64,000 nucleotides of DNA from Verrucomicrobiales bacterium (GTDB taxonomy: Bacteria > Verrucomicrobiota > Verrucomicrobiia > Limisphaerales > UBA11320), in the NCBI GenBank assembly GCA_016793885.1, contig JAEUHE010000177.1:1-64000 (forward strand), given 5' to 3'. The notes below the pieces were generated by a model, which saw only the letters and a program-made list of their open reading frames with translations, ran no database searches and was not told the DNA's origin. The translations under genes were made by a program, and so were the position numbers. Shown piece by piece: positions 1-8,270 of the stretch. Positions within the stretch are counted from its first letter, which is position 1, and the number at the start of each line of letters is the position of its first letter.

Positions 1-64
1 GCACCGCGGCCATCGCCGCGCTCTTCATTCCGTCCGCAGTCAGAAAGTTCTTCAGGCTTTTCAT
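1..64 (-). CDS. 5' end of an unidentified gene leaving the left edge
   Basis: On the minus strand an ATG at position 64 opens a frame that stays open to the window edge, beginning MKSLKNFLTADG and continuing with Ala/Met-rich residues. Only 21 codons are visible, so no family can be named. Support is limited to a sensible N-terminus, an uninterrupted frame and the end of repeat-rich DNA just upstream. No clear Shine-Dalgarno motif precedes it. It could be a chance frame. Confidence 0.4.
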   Translation of the reverse strand, partial: MKSLKNFLTADGMKSAAMAAV

Positions 65-197
65 AATAGTCAGCGTCGCTTCGCGTTGGGTGGAACTTCC
101 ATCGCGTTGCTAGGGGGTCTACGCGCCGCCTTTTCCGGTTCTTTCACTTTTTTTGGGGGGAAGGGAACGATTACGAAGAAGATGGGGGACAGGTCCC

Positions 198-300
198 GAA
201 CTCGGCAGGGTTCACAGAGATTAGCCGGCGATCGCAGCGCAGCGAAGATCCCCGGTCAACGATCCCCCCTTCCGCTGCACCCTGAAAGGCGTGCCACCCC
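198..300. repeat. Half copy of the family A inverted-repeat element
   Basis: The stretch begins with a degenerate GAACTCGGCAGGGTTC, followed by AGAGATTAGCCGG and a CG-rich hairpin. It ends at the CACCCTGAAAGGCGTGCCACC block that marks the centre of the full elements at 406-657, 2249-2501 and 36894-37144. It therefore corresponds to one half of the element and directly abuts a family B repeat at 303-350. No credible gene lies here. Confidence 0.7.
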
Positions 301-302
301 TA

Positions 303-352
303 TGACTGCGGAGACACGTCTCCGCTTTTCTTGCACGCGACGGAGTGGCTAG
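303..352 (-). repeat. Family B palindromic repeat, inverted copy
   Basis: This is the reverse complement of the block at 29474-29523. It shares the palindrome GCGGAGACxxGTCTCCGC followed by GCACGCGACGGAGTGGCT. The palindromic core could form an eight-base-pair hairpin. Together with the half element on its left it forms a composite repeat cluster that fills the gene-free stretch 65-712. Confidence 0.65.
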
Positions 353-405
353 GGGGGCGCGCTGAGGGGGATAGACTGGCGTTTTTCACCTTGGAGGCGT
401 GGCCG

Positions 406-657
406 GAACCCGCAGGGTTCGAAGAGAATAGCCGGGGGTGCAAGCACCCCCGGAACCGTAAAAAATGCGGAGCATCGCGCAGCGATGCCACCGGCTTTTC
501 AGGCTTGTGTCACCGCTTCTCACGGAGCCTGATCCGTTCGTCGGTATATTGGCCGACGGTGGCACGCCTTTCAGGGTGCGGTAAAACAGGGGACCGGGAG
601 ACCGGGGGTGTCGTTGCACTCCAAGCCCCGGCTAATCTCTTTGAACCCTGCGGGTTC
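406..657 (+). repeat. Family A inverted-repeat element, full copy 1
   Basis: The 252-bp element is bounded by a perfect 15-bp inverted repeat, GAACCCGCAGGGTTC at 406-420 and its complement at 643-657. The similarity continues inward through AAGAGAATAGCCGGGG. Inside are a CCGGGGGTGC/GCACCCCCGG hairpin and the palindrome GCATCGCGCAGCGATGC. The same design recurs at 2249-2501 in the opposite orientation and at 36894-37144 in the same orientation. It encodes no plausible protein. A miniature inverted-repeat (MITE-like) or large REP/BIME-like element is the best description. Confidence 0.75.
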
Positions 658-712
658 TGGACGAGACCCTACCACTGACCACCTACCACCTGGCACGGCA
701 CCTACCCCCACT

Positions 713-2047
713 CTACTGACTGGGCAGCTGAAGTTTCAGCCGCTCTCGAGCCTGCCCCCGGAGCACGGTCACCGGCATGGACTCTCCGACCTTTTTATTC
801 TGGAGCACATAGGCCATCCATTGGCTTTCCGTCAGGCGGTCGGCCTTGCCCTCGAGCTCGACAATCACGTCGTCTTTCTGGAAACCCGCCTTCTTGCCGG
901 CGGCGTGCTTCCCATACTGCCCTACAAAATCAACCCTCAAGGCGAGCCCCTCCGACGGAAGCCCGAGTTCCTTTCTATCTCCATCCGAAACCTCCTTCAA
1001 AAGCAGACCTCCGGTTGCCATCCCCCGCATGGACCAGGAGCCAACCCGCTGCGAGAGATCCGTCTTCGATCGCCAACTCTCCGGTAGCGAGAGTGTGACA
1101 ACCTTCTGGGCGCCGTCCCGACGGATCCCAGCATCGAGTCGTCCTTGGGTGGGAGCGCGATGCAACACCCAGCTGACATCGGCGCTGGACACCAGGGCTT
1201 GTCCAGCCAAGGTCACCATTTCATCTCCCGGCAGGAGCCCAGCCATCGCTGCGACGGATCCCGGAATTACCGCTGCAATTCTCGCCGTCTGATCTTCCGC
1301 CAAAGTGAGGCCGATGGTCTCCGGCGCGGGCCAAGAGTAGATCCACTCTGTGGGAACCGGCTGGAGCTCCTTGCGGTAGACATTCCGCATAGCGTCCCCG
1401 ATCTGATGGCAATGAACACAGCTGGGCACGACCTTGCCATTCCAGTCCAGTTCCAGCCGATATTTGCCGGTGAGGGTCGGAATATCGATCGGGGTCTTGA
1501 AACGCACCGGAACACCCTGTTTCCCCGTCAGTTGAGCTTTGTTGCCAGGGTAGCCTCGATGCAGATCAAGAACAGCTTCCAGAGTGCGCTTGTAACCCGA
1601 AGTGGTCTTGTCCTGGGCGTTCTTCTGGTGAGTCCAGGATCCGTAACGGCCGTAGACCGTTCCGTCACCATTGAAAAAGAGAGTCGAAAAGGAGAGGTCG
1701 TAATCGAATTGAAAGAGGGCGAGATCGAGGGCATTGGCGTTGATCAGGCGGACGCAAACAAACTGGTCCAGCAGAGGAGCCAGATCCGTCTCCTTCAGAA
1801 GGACGGCCGAATCAATCCCGGAACAAGCTATGCAGGGTACACAACGCAGCACCACCAGAACCGGCTTGCCCGTTCGCCGAGCTTCGGCAAACCCCGCCTC
1901 CACGTCGTTGTACTTCCACCGTGGATCCGCCTCCATCGCGGCGCGGTCGTTGCGTACCGCACCCTCTCGATCCTTCACCGCCTCGGCATTCAGTATCAGC
2001 GGGAGGAGACTGAGAAACACAAAAATGCTCAATTTAAAGGAGTTCAC
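713..2047 (-). CDS. Secreted thioredoxin-like protein with heme motif and PDZ domain
   Basis: A 444-residue exported protein. Starting at a GTG at 2047 gives a good signal peptide (VNSFKLSIFVFLSLL, cleavage near LNA-EA). A TTG start at 2083 would add 12 residues. A thioredoxin-like domain (about residues 35-165) has the cysteine cluster C69-VP-C72-IA-C75 instead of a plain CxxC. A CVHCH motif (C210, C213, H214) looks like a c-type heme site. The second half carries a PDZ domain (about 235-330, with PGSVAAMAGLLPGDEM) and a second PDZ-like region near the C-terminus (KKAGFQKDDVIVELEG). By analogy with such fusions it probably acts in the periplasm on thiols or electron transfer, with the PDZ region binding partners. 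It stands alone, flanked by repeats. Function is inferred from domains only. Confidence 0.85.
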   Translation of the reverse strand: MNSFKLSIFVFLSLLPLILNAEAVKDREGAVRNDRAAMEADPRWKYNDVEAGFAEARRTGKPVLVVLRCVPCIACSGIDSAVLLKETDLAPLLDQFVCVRLINANALDLALFQFDYDLSFSTLFFNGDGTVYGRYGSWTHQKNAQDKTTSGYKRTLEAVLDLHRGYPGNKAQLTGKQGVPVRFKTPIDIPTLTGKYRLELDWNGKVVPSCVHCHQIGDAMRNVYRKELQPVPTEWIYSWPAPETIGLTLAEDQTARIAAVIPGSVAAMAGLLPGDEMVTLAGQALVSSADVSWVLHRAPTQGRLDAGIRRDGAQKVVTLSLPESWRSKTDLSQRVGSWSMRGMATGGLLLKEVSDGDRKELGLPSEGLALRVDFVGQYGKHAAGKKAGFQKDDVIVELEGKADRLTESQWMAYVLQNKKVGESMPVTVLRGQARERLKLQLPSQ

Positions 2048-2248
2048 AACCCTTGGTGTGCCGAAACCGGAGGAGAAAGGCAAGACTGTTGGGCTCGCCT
2101 GAAGCTAAGAGGATCGAGCAAATCGAGGAGAGACTGGCTGCCCTATGGAGTGCGGCACCCCTGTCCCATCTTTACCTCCAAAAATGCGGACTAAACAAGT
2201 TGGAGAAGCTCCGTGCTTCGTCGGCTGAATTCCAGGATCCGCGGTTGA

Positions 2249-2501
2249 GAACCCGCAGGGTTCAAAGCGATAAGCCGGGGCGCGGAGCGCAGCGACACCC
2301 CCGGTCTGCCCGTTCCCAGTTTTGCAGCACCCTGAAAGGCGCGCCACCCGCCGTCGAGTGGACCGACCCACGATCAGGATCTTTGATCAGGGGGGATGCA
2401 AGCCTCCGAAAGCGGTGGCATCGCTGCGCGATGCTCCGTAACTTTTAACGTTTCCGGGGGTGCCGGCACCCCCGGCTATTCTCTTTGAACCCTGCGGGTC
2501 C
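2249..2501 (-). repeat. Family A inverted-repeat element, full copy 2
   Basis: This is the reverse-orientation counterpart of the element at 406-657. It is bounded by GAACCCGCAGGGTTC at 2249-2263 and GAACCCTGCGGGTCC at 2487-2501. It contains CACCCTGAAAGGCGCGCCACC, GGTGGCATCGCTGCGCGATG and the GGGGGTGCCGGCACCCCC hairpin in complementary order. It fills the gap between the thioredoxin/PDZ gene and the small secreted protein. No gene is seen inside. Confidence 0.75.
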
Positions 2502-2541
2502 AAGGCTTCGGCCTCAGGAACTCCTTGAGCCGAAGGCCCGC

Positions 2542-2946
2542 CTAATATCGAATCCCAAACAACCGAATCCCCTCGGCACGACCGGTATGCGGGTTCCTGG
2601 ACAGGTGAGCTTCACCATTCCCCATCTCAGCCGGAGCCTTCGGGCTGATGAGGTCCTTGGGACGATCCATGCGCGACGCCCGAACGAACACCCCATCGTA
2701 GTCATAAGCCACCTTGCGCTTGGACTTGCGAGGCTTGGCCTCGGCATCCAATCGCAGGCCCGGTTTCCCCGGCACCGGGCGCAAGACCGGAGGCGTCGAG
2801 ATAGAGGGCGCCGCCGCCACCGCTGAACCGGAGACCGCCGGGCTCGCACTCGAAGCAGCGCCAGCACCCGCCCCAGCAGACTGCTGGGCACTTGCCGTTG
2901 CCACCCACAAAAGAGACCCCAGACCCAGTGATAAAAGCGGCTTCAT
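2542..2946 (-). CDS. Small secreted protein of unknown function
   Basis: A 134-residue protein beginning MKPLLSLGLGSLLWVATASA, a clear signal peptide with cleavage after ASA. The start at 2946 is chosen because the upstream in-frame extension is unlike protein. An Ala/Ser/Pro-rich low-complexity linker (about residues 20-55) is followed by a basic stretch (KPRKSKRKVAYDYDG) and an ordered-looking C-terminus ending in GIRLFGIRY. No family is recognised. It lies between the family A element and the DUF455 gene, on the same strand as both neighbours but about 235 bp away, so it is probably its own unit. Confidence 0.65.
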   Translation of the reverse strand: MKPLLSLGLGSLLWVATASAQQSAGAGAGAASSASPAVSGSAVAAAPSISTPPVLRPVPGKPGLRLDAEAKPRKSKRKVAYDYDGVFVRASRMDRPKDLISPKAPAEMGNGEAHLSRNPHTGRAEGIRLFGIRY

Positions 2947-3180
2947 AGTGATACCAGAATTTCCCTGATCTGCGGGAAAAGTCAATCCCGCGGGGACCGG
3001 TCGAGGAGGGAAATTGAGAAGGGGAGCGAGGCGTGCCTCTGGCTCCACTCCACGGGGTAGGGCGAAACTCGGTTGAGCCCATGAATGCTCAACGTTGGGA
3101 AGGCCTAACGGAGCCACGGCGAGAAGCGCAGAAGGACAATCGACCTTGAATCAGCATCACTCCTTCCTACTCTCTCCCAA

Positions 3181-5265
3181 TCACTTCACTTCCAACAGGG
3201 CCAGGTAAGCTTGAGCGGCCGATGGATCGTTCAACGGCAACGTCCCTCGTCGAATCCGGGGCACTGGCTCGCCTTCCAGCACCACTGGATCTGCTTCGGT
3301 CAGCCGACGGGCATAAGCCCAAAAGCTCTCGTCCCCCTCCGATCGCAGCTGCGACCGATTCACCAACCGGAATCGCCCGGTGCTCGCGTGATGAACCCGG
3401 GTCATCATTTCGAGCGTGAGGCGCCCCATGGTATAACGCGGGTTAATTTCCACCACGGGTTTCAGTCGGAGGTCTCCGGCGGAATTCCGATACAAGAACG
3501 CATCGATTCCCAAAGGTCCCCGATAGTCCGCCGCCCTCAACTCAGGCTGGAGTGCGATCCGCACTTCCTCAAAGATCGCCTGCAATCGTCGGGCCCCATC
3601 GCGCAGCGCTCGAAGCGCCATCACCACCTCGGCAGGCGGTCGCCGATCATGATGCGGCGTTGCCCAATTCGCCCGAAATTGACCTCCTGGATCATTCAGT
3701 AAACCTGTATAACCTACTAACCGCAGACCGCTGGCTTCGCTCTCCCACTGCACGGAAAAGTCGATCTCCCGTTCCAGCCAGGGTTCCACCACCAAGCGAC
3801 CGCCCGACTCCAGCACGTTCCCCATCCAGCGGCGCTGACTTTCCAGGACGTCCGGCTCCCACAACCTCATCATCCCCTGCCCCGCCAGACCAAGGGCCTC
3901 TTTCACCACCACCCGGTGATGTCCGGCCGAACGAATCTCAGCGATCGCGGCCAAAGCATCGTTCAGGGTATCGACCGTTCGTCCGACTTCGAACTCCCCG
4001 CACACCCATCCCTCTCCTGACCACCGGCTCAGGTGCCGTCGCAGGAAATCGGCGCTCCAGGCTTTGGAGTATAAAGGAGCTATCCGCTCGGAGAATGAAC
4101 CGGCCGCGGTGCGGGTTTCACCCGTCACTTGAGGAAAGAGCTGAGCCAGGGCCTCCACGCTGTCCGGCCCCCAAGCCCACGGACGCAGCCGCCCCAGCTT
4201 GCGCTCCAGAACCGGACTCCCCGGTCGCAACGAGCGTCCATCCCATTCGACGAATTCCGGGAGGGGGAAGCCGGCTAGCTTGATCTGACTGAGAAACGCA
4301 ACCGACGGCCGTTGAGGCACCAAGACCACGTCATCCAGCCGCGCAAGAAACTGAGGCAGGTTGGCTAGGTCCGCCGCCAAACACTGCTGGGCTTTGACGG
4401 GGGTGAAGGACTTGCCGTGAGCGATGCGTCCTTCGGAAAATGGATTGAACCAAAAGACCGAGGGAGTGCGCCCCTTGGAACGGGAAAAGACATTCAGCTC
4501 ATCGATGAACCGCAGATCGAACCCGGCCGCTTTTCGACCATCGACATTCAGCCGACCGCCTTTCGCACGATTGGGCGAAAGCGGAAACTTCAGCTGCCGA
4601 CAGAATGCTTCCCAGTCGCTGTCGTTCGGATTCTTCCAGCGTCGGAACCATTTCAGTCCGTACGCAACATGCGCAATCTCATCACGGTAGATCCGGTCCA
4701 AAAGTCCGGCTGTTTCCGCATCGCCAACCGCCTGAAACCCCTGAGCGAAGTGGCGGCAAAAGTCCAAATTGGCCTGCTCGAACGTCAAACTGAGCCCGGC
4801 CACGTAATCCATCGGGCTCTCCATGCTGGATACCGAGCGCCAGAAGTAGCCGCTCACCGGCAGCTGGCCAAACTCAATGCCGCATGCCTTCATCCGCCGC
4901 AGATACATGCGGGTATGCTCCTGCTCATCCTTCAAAGTCTGAAACACGCCGCGACGAAAGGCAGCCGGCGCGTCCGGAAACCGGAGCAGGACCAAGGCCA
5001 TCAGCTCAGTGGCCAACAGCTCGTGATTCGCAAAAAAATGAAGCAGCCGCCCACGCTCCTGCTCATGCTCCAGCCGATGCAGGCCAGGAAAATCTCCACC
5101 CCCTCCTCCCTGAGGTTTGAAGCCAAGCCCGGCAGGTCGACCAGGACTCACCGGCGCAACCATCGCGCTACCCGGATTTTCGTCCGTGACTGTCCCAGGG
5201 GTGTCCAGTTTCGCCTCCAAGGTGGTGGCGAACAGAACCTGCTCGGCAAACTCGCGCAGTTCCAT
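3181..5265 (-). CDS. Ferritin-like DUF455 domain fused to an ATP-grasp domain
   Basis: A 694-residue cytoplasmic two-domain protein. Residues about 62-260 form a DUF455 (COG2833) ferritin-like helical bundle. It has a complete di-iron ligand pattern: a helix-1 glutamate (E82 or E87), E114-QE-H117, E163 and E196-IA-H199. Residues about 400-640 resemble ATP-grasp ligases, with VVVKEALGLAGQG around K455, E494 in VVEPWLE, D588 in GIDAFLY and E606-I-N608 in VVEINPR. The start at 5265 is 12 bp after the rtcB stop, and the upstream in-frame extension would run back into rtcB. The two genes are therefore very probably co-transcribed. DUF455 proteins are uncharacterised. The fold is shared with iron-dependent oxygenases such as the tRNA hydroxylase MiaE, and ATP-grasp enzymes join carboxylates to nucleophiles. 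A role in RNA or protein modification is inference. Confidence 0.85.
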   Translation of the reverse strand: MELREFAEQVLFATTLEAKLDTPGTVTDENPGSAMVAPVSPGRPAGLGFKPQGGGGGDFPGLHRLEHEQERGRLLHFFANHELLATELMALVLLRFPDAPAAFRRGVFQTLKDEQEHTRMYLRRMKACGIEFGQLPVSGYFWRSVSSMESPMDYVAGLSLTFEQANLDFCRHFAQGFQAVGDAETAGLLDRIYRDEIAHVAYGLKWFRRWKNPNDSDWEAFCRQLKFPLSPNRAKGGRLNVDGRKAAGFDLRFIDELNVFSRSKGRTPSVFWFNPFSEGRIAHGKSFTPVKAQQCLAADLANLPQFLARLDDVVLVPQRPSVAFLSQIKLAGFPLPEFVEWDGRSLRPGSPVLERKLGRLRPWAWGPDSVEALAQLFPQVTGETRTAAGSFSERIAPLYSKAWSADFLRRHLSRWSGEGWVCGEFEVGRTVDTLNDALAAIAEIRSAGHHRVVVKEALGLAGQGMMRLWEPDVLESQRRWMGNVLESGGRLVVEPWLEREIDFSVQWESEASGLRLVGYTGLLNDPGGQFRANWATPHHDRRPPAEVVMALRALRDGARRLQAIFEEVRIALQPELRAADYRGPLGIDAFLYRNSAGDLRLKPVVEINPRYTMGRLTLEMMTRVHHASTGRFRLVNRSQLRSEGDESFWAYARRLTEADPVVLEGEPVPRIRRGTLPLNDPSAAQAYLALLEVK

Positions 5266-5276
5266 GGCGGGTAGGC

Positions 5277-6671
5277 TCAGTCTTCCGGACGTTCCCCGTG
5301 AGGTGCCATCTTGACCAAGCGAGGGTCGAAGCGCCCGAGCACCTCGACCAAGTCCTGCTGGGCTGCCATCACGCTGTGAATGTCCTTGTAGACTCCCGGC
5401 ACCTCGTCCAGTCCAGCCGAGATCAGGCGCACCCCGCGTTCCTTCAGGACTCGATTCACCTTCTCCCACTCAAAACTCTCAATCGCTTTGGTGCGGCTCA
5501 TGATCCGTCCAGCCCCATGCGAAGCGGATCGCAGGCTCCGGGATTCCCCTTTTCCGCGCACCAGGAAGCCAGGTGTCGCCATCGATCCGGGGATGATCCC
5601 CAGAACTCCCTGCCCCGCCGGCGTGGCGCCCTTGCGATGCACGATGACTTCGCGGTCCACTCCTCCAATGTGGTGCCGTTCCTTCCAGGCGAAGTTATGG
5701 TGGTTCTCCACGTCCAGGAGGACACTCAGGCGCAAATGCTCTGCCAGATGACGATGGATCAACGAATGGTTCGCCGCCGCATACGCGCCCATCAACTCCA
5801 TCGCAGCCCAGTATTCCTGTCCCGCCTCCGAATCCATCGAGAGCCAAGCCAGGTGCTTGTGCTCGCGAGGCAGCTCGGCGTGCTGCTCCATGGCGAGCTT
5901 GCTATAATGATCGCACACCGCGGCCCCCGTGCCACGACTCCCGCTATGGCTCAGCAAGGCCACATACTCCCCGGGCGGAAGCCCGCCCACCGCCTGCTCA
6001 ACGGTGAAGACCCCGAACTCGACAAAATGATTGCCGCTGCCGCTGGTGCCCAACTGAGACCACGCCCGATCCTTGTTCTGCCGGGCGATCGGACTGACCG
6101 TCCAGTCGCGGTCCATGACCTCGTGCTGCCGTCGGTCTTTAAAGGTGGATCCCACGCCAAAACGGGTTTCGACCTCGATCGCCTTGGTCAGCTTCTCGCG
6201 GTGCTTGTCCAGATCGCGCACCGGGAGATCGAGGACTGTCATTTTCATTCGACACGCGATGTCCACCCCGACGGCGTAAGGAATCACCGCGTTCTCCGTG
6301 GCCAGCACACCACCGATCGGCAATCCGTAGCCCACATGAGCGTCCGGCATCAACGCTCCCGCCACCGAGATGGGCAGCTGACAGGCACGCGCAATCTGGT
6401 TGATCGCTTCAGGCTCAAGCCCCTCTCCCCACTGATGCCACTCCGCCTTGGATTCCTGGAGAACCCGATTCGAACGCAGGAGCGACTTGGCAAATTCACC
6501 ACGCAGCGTATCCTTCACGAACTCCGCGGGATTACGAACGACCGCCTCAACCTCGCCCGCCAAAGCGGAGCGATCCAATCCCTTGAGAATGTACTTGGAG
6601 ATAAACTCAATCCCCCGTCGCATCGATTCCCCAGGCGGCACCCCCAATCGGATGAGATCTTGGCTGTTCAT
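5277..6671 (-). CDS. rtcB: RtcB-family RNA ligase
   Basis: A 464-residue RtcB (PF01139) protein. RtcB joins RNA 2',3'-cyclic phosphate or 3'-phosphate ends to 5'-OH ends using GTP and Mn2+. Visible metal and nucleotide motifs are MPDAHVGYGLP (D110, H112), GVDIAC (D137, C140), GSGNHFVEFG (H215), SHSGSRG (H242), ENHHNFAW and the guanylylation motif ASHGAGR (H385). The pattern GVDIACRM differs from the GVDIGCGM of E. coli RtcB, which marks a divergent subfamily. The length is in the usual range. It is the first gene of a two-gene unit with the DUF455/ATP-grasp protein 12 bp downstream. No archease or RtcA homologue is visible nearby. It could serve tRNA or mRNA repair after ribonuclease damage. 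Confidence 0.93.
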   Translation of the reverse strand: MNSQDLIRLGVPPGESMRRGIEFISKYILKGLDRSALAGEVEAVVRNPAEFVKDTLRGEFAKSLLRSNRVLQESKAEWHQWGEGLEPEAINQIARACQLPISVAGALMPDAHVGYGLPIGGVLATENAVIPYAVGVDIACRMKMTVLDLPVRDLDKHREKLTKAIEVETRFGVGSTFKDRRQHEVMDRDWTVSPIARQNKDRAWSQLGTSGSGNHFVEFGVFTVEQAVGGLPPGEYVALLSHSGSRGTGAAVCDHYSKLAMEQHAELPREHKHLAWLSMDSEAGQEYWAAMELMGAYAAANHSLIHRHLAEHLRLSVLLDVENHHNFAWKERHHIGGVDREVIVHRKGATPAGQGVLGIIPGSMATPGFLVRGKGESRSLRSASHGAGRIMSRTKAIESFEWEKVNRVLKERGVRLISAGLDEVPGVYKDIHSVMAAQQDLVEVLGRFDPRLVKMAPHGERPED

Positions 6672-6804
6672 GAATGAAACATCCCTTCGTTCATGGAGGT
6701 AGGATCACGCAACGACACAGGGAGATCAAGGATTCACGCTCACGAGTGAACTGCAATGGAGGATGTCATTACCTCTTCGAGCGAGTTTCTGAACTAGCCA
6801 CCAA

Positions 6805-6905
6805 GAACCTGAAGGGTCCAAAGAGATTAGCCGGGGCGTGTGGCGCAGCCACACCCCCGGTCTATCGCCCCCAATTCAGCAGCACCCTGGAAGGCGTGCC
6901 ACCAC
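6805..6905. repeat. Half copy of family A element
   Basis: It begins GAACCTGAAGGGTCC, then AAAGAGATTAGCCGGGG, a CGTGTGGCGCAGCCACAC hairpin and CAGCACCCTGGAAGGCGTGCC. It corresponds to one half of the full element. With short flanking sequence it fills the 307-bp gap between rtcB and the glycosyltransferase gene, where no other feature is seen. Confidence 0.7.
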
Positions 6906-6978
6906 CCCCGCCATGGATTGACGAACCGACCAAGTTCCTTGAGCAGGGAATGACGCAGTGCCGCATTTCTGTGAACGG

Positions 6979-7950
6979 TCAGGGTGCCAACCGAGCGGGC
7001 AAGTCCTTCTCGGGAGTCCCGGAGGTTAGCCCACCGCGCGTCCCGATCGCTAGGGCCGGCCTCTCGACCACTTCCTGCGGGGCTGGCACAATCTCAGGAG
7101 CAGGGGCGGCGACGCGATCCCAACGAAACTGCGGCTTCAGGACCGAAAATTCCTGGCGTTGATCCGGGTGGGAGTGCGTATAGATGGAGTAATTGTAGGG
7201 AGGAGACGGCAGATAGTGGCCGGCGAACAGCCGACGCAGCCGATAGTGGGCCACAATCAAGGATCGCCCTGCCCTGGCCCAAGCCGGGGCTCGCTGCATC
7301 AGGTCGTCCTTCTCCGCTTGCAACTCTGGCCGAGTGTTCATGTTGCAGCCCGTGTCGGTGAACGCCGAGGTCAGCAGTGGTAAAACCGCCATCCGCACTT
7401 TTGCCTGGAGCAGTCGGAGCACCCACTCGGCATCACCTACGCTCTTCAAACGCGGATCGAACGCCAAACCACGGTCTGCGAAAACAGATTTTCTGAAGAA
7501 GGTAGCTGCCGTGAGTATCGAAAGATTGTTACTCACCAAGGTGTGCAAGGCTTGGGGAGTACTCGCACGTCTCTCACATAGGTAACGCCCCTGAGGATCC
7601 ACCACCAGGGCATCGGCAAATACCATCTCAACCGAGGGATGTCGGGCAAAATAGTCGCCGACCTGCGCCAGCGCACCTGGGAGATACTGCTCGTCGCAGT
7701 TCAGATAGGCAAGGATCTCGCCCGAGGCACGGGCAAAACCCCGATTCACGGCGTCATACATGCCACGATCCTTCTCCACGACACCGACCAAATCTTGCCG
7801 TCCGCTCAGCCATTCGGGAGTGCCGTCGCGAGAACAGGAGTCCTGCACGATGTGCTCCAAGGAAACTCCTTGATCGCGGATGGACGCCGCGCAGAGCTTG
7901 AGCCAGTTGAGATTCTGGTAGCTCGGAGTGATGATTGAAAATGTTGGCAT
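6979..7950 (-). CDS. Family 2 glycosyltransferase
   Basis: A 323-residue cytoplasmic glycosyltransferase of the GT2 (WcaA-like) group, expected to transfer a sugar from a nucleotide-sugar donor during polysaccharide or glycoprotein synthesis. The GT-A fold starts at once with MPTFSIITPSYQN. It continues with the nucleotide-binding EKDRGMYDAVNRGFARASG segment and the metal-site region LAYLNCDEQYLPG. The start at 7950 is chosen because the fold begins there and the longer upstream frame is unlike protein; AGAGAG lies about 8 bases upstream. Residues after about 270 are Pro/Ala-rich and probably disordered. No other glycan genes adjoin it, so the substrate is unknown. Confidence 0.85.
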   Translation of the reverse strand: MPTFSIITPSYQNLNWLKLCAASIRDQGVSLEHIVQDSCSRDGTPEWLSGRQDLVGVVEKDRGMYDAVNRGFARASGEILAYLNCDEQYLPGALAQVGDYFARHPSVEMVFADALVVDPQGRYLCERRASTPQALHTLVSNNLSILTAATFFRKSVFADRGLAFDPRLKSVGDAEWVLRLLQAKVRMAVLPLLTSAFTDTGCNMNTRPELQAEKDDLMQRAPAWARAGRSLIVAHYRLRRLFAGHYLPSPPYNYSIYTHSHPDQRQEFSVLKPQFRWDRVAAPAPEIVPAPQEVVERPALAIGTRGGLTSGTPEKDLPARLAP

Positions 7951-8270
7951 CGCTGCACTCTCTGGATTGCGATCGGGCCAGGCAGCCGGGACGCGTCGCT
8001 GTCCCTCCCGGCATCGGATGGCTCCGTTCCTGCATCCAACACTCTTATCGGCACCAGAAGAGCCTGCCTGAGCAGTAGTTCGTGACGCGTCTTGGAGTTG
8101 ATCGGGAACCGATCCGACGACGTTTATAGTTCCATAGTCCGGTAGCCCTCCACGGCTTTTTATCACCCCACGGAGTCGGGAGTGCCCCAGCAACATGACA
8201 CCCGCCCTTAGTCCTCCCGAAGGTTGGTCGTTGACAGCACTCAAGGGACATCGGTTGACTCAAGACAGCC
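7951..8270. other. Intergenic region between divergent genes
   Basis: This 320-bp gap separates the minus-strand glycosyltransferase from the plus-strand propeller gene, so it should hold both promoters. I saw no convincing -35/-10 pair, repeat element or RNA structure. Confidence 0.4.

Noticed and set aside
86-678. Overlapping open frames on both strands near the left end
   Set aside because: They lie in the family A and B repeats, have repeat-like composition and match no protein family.
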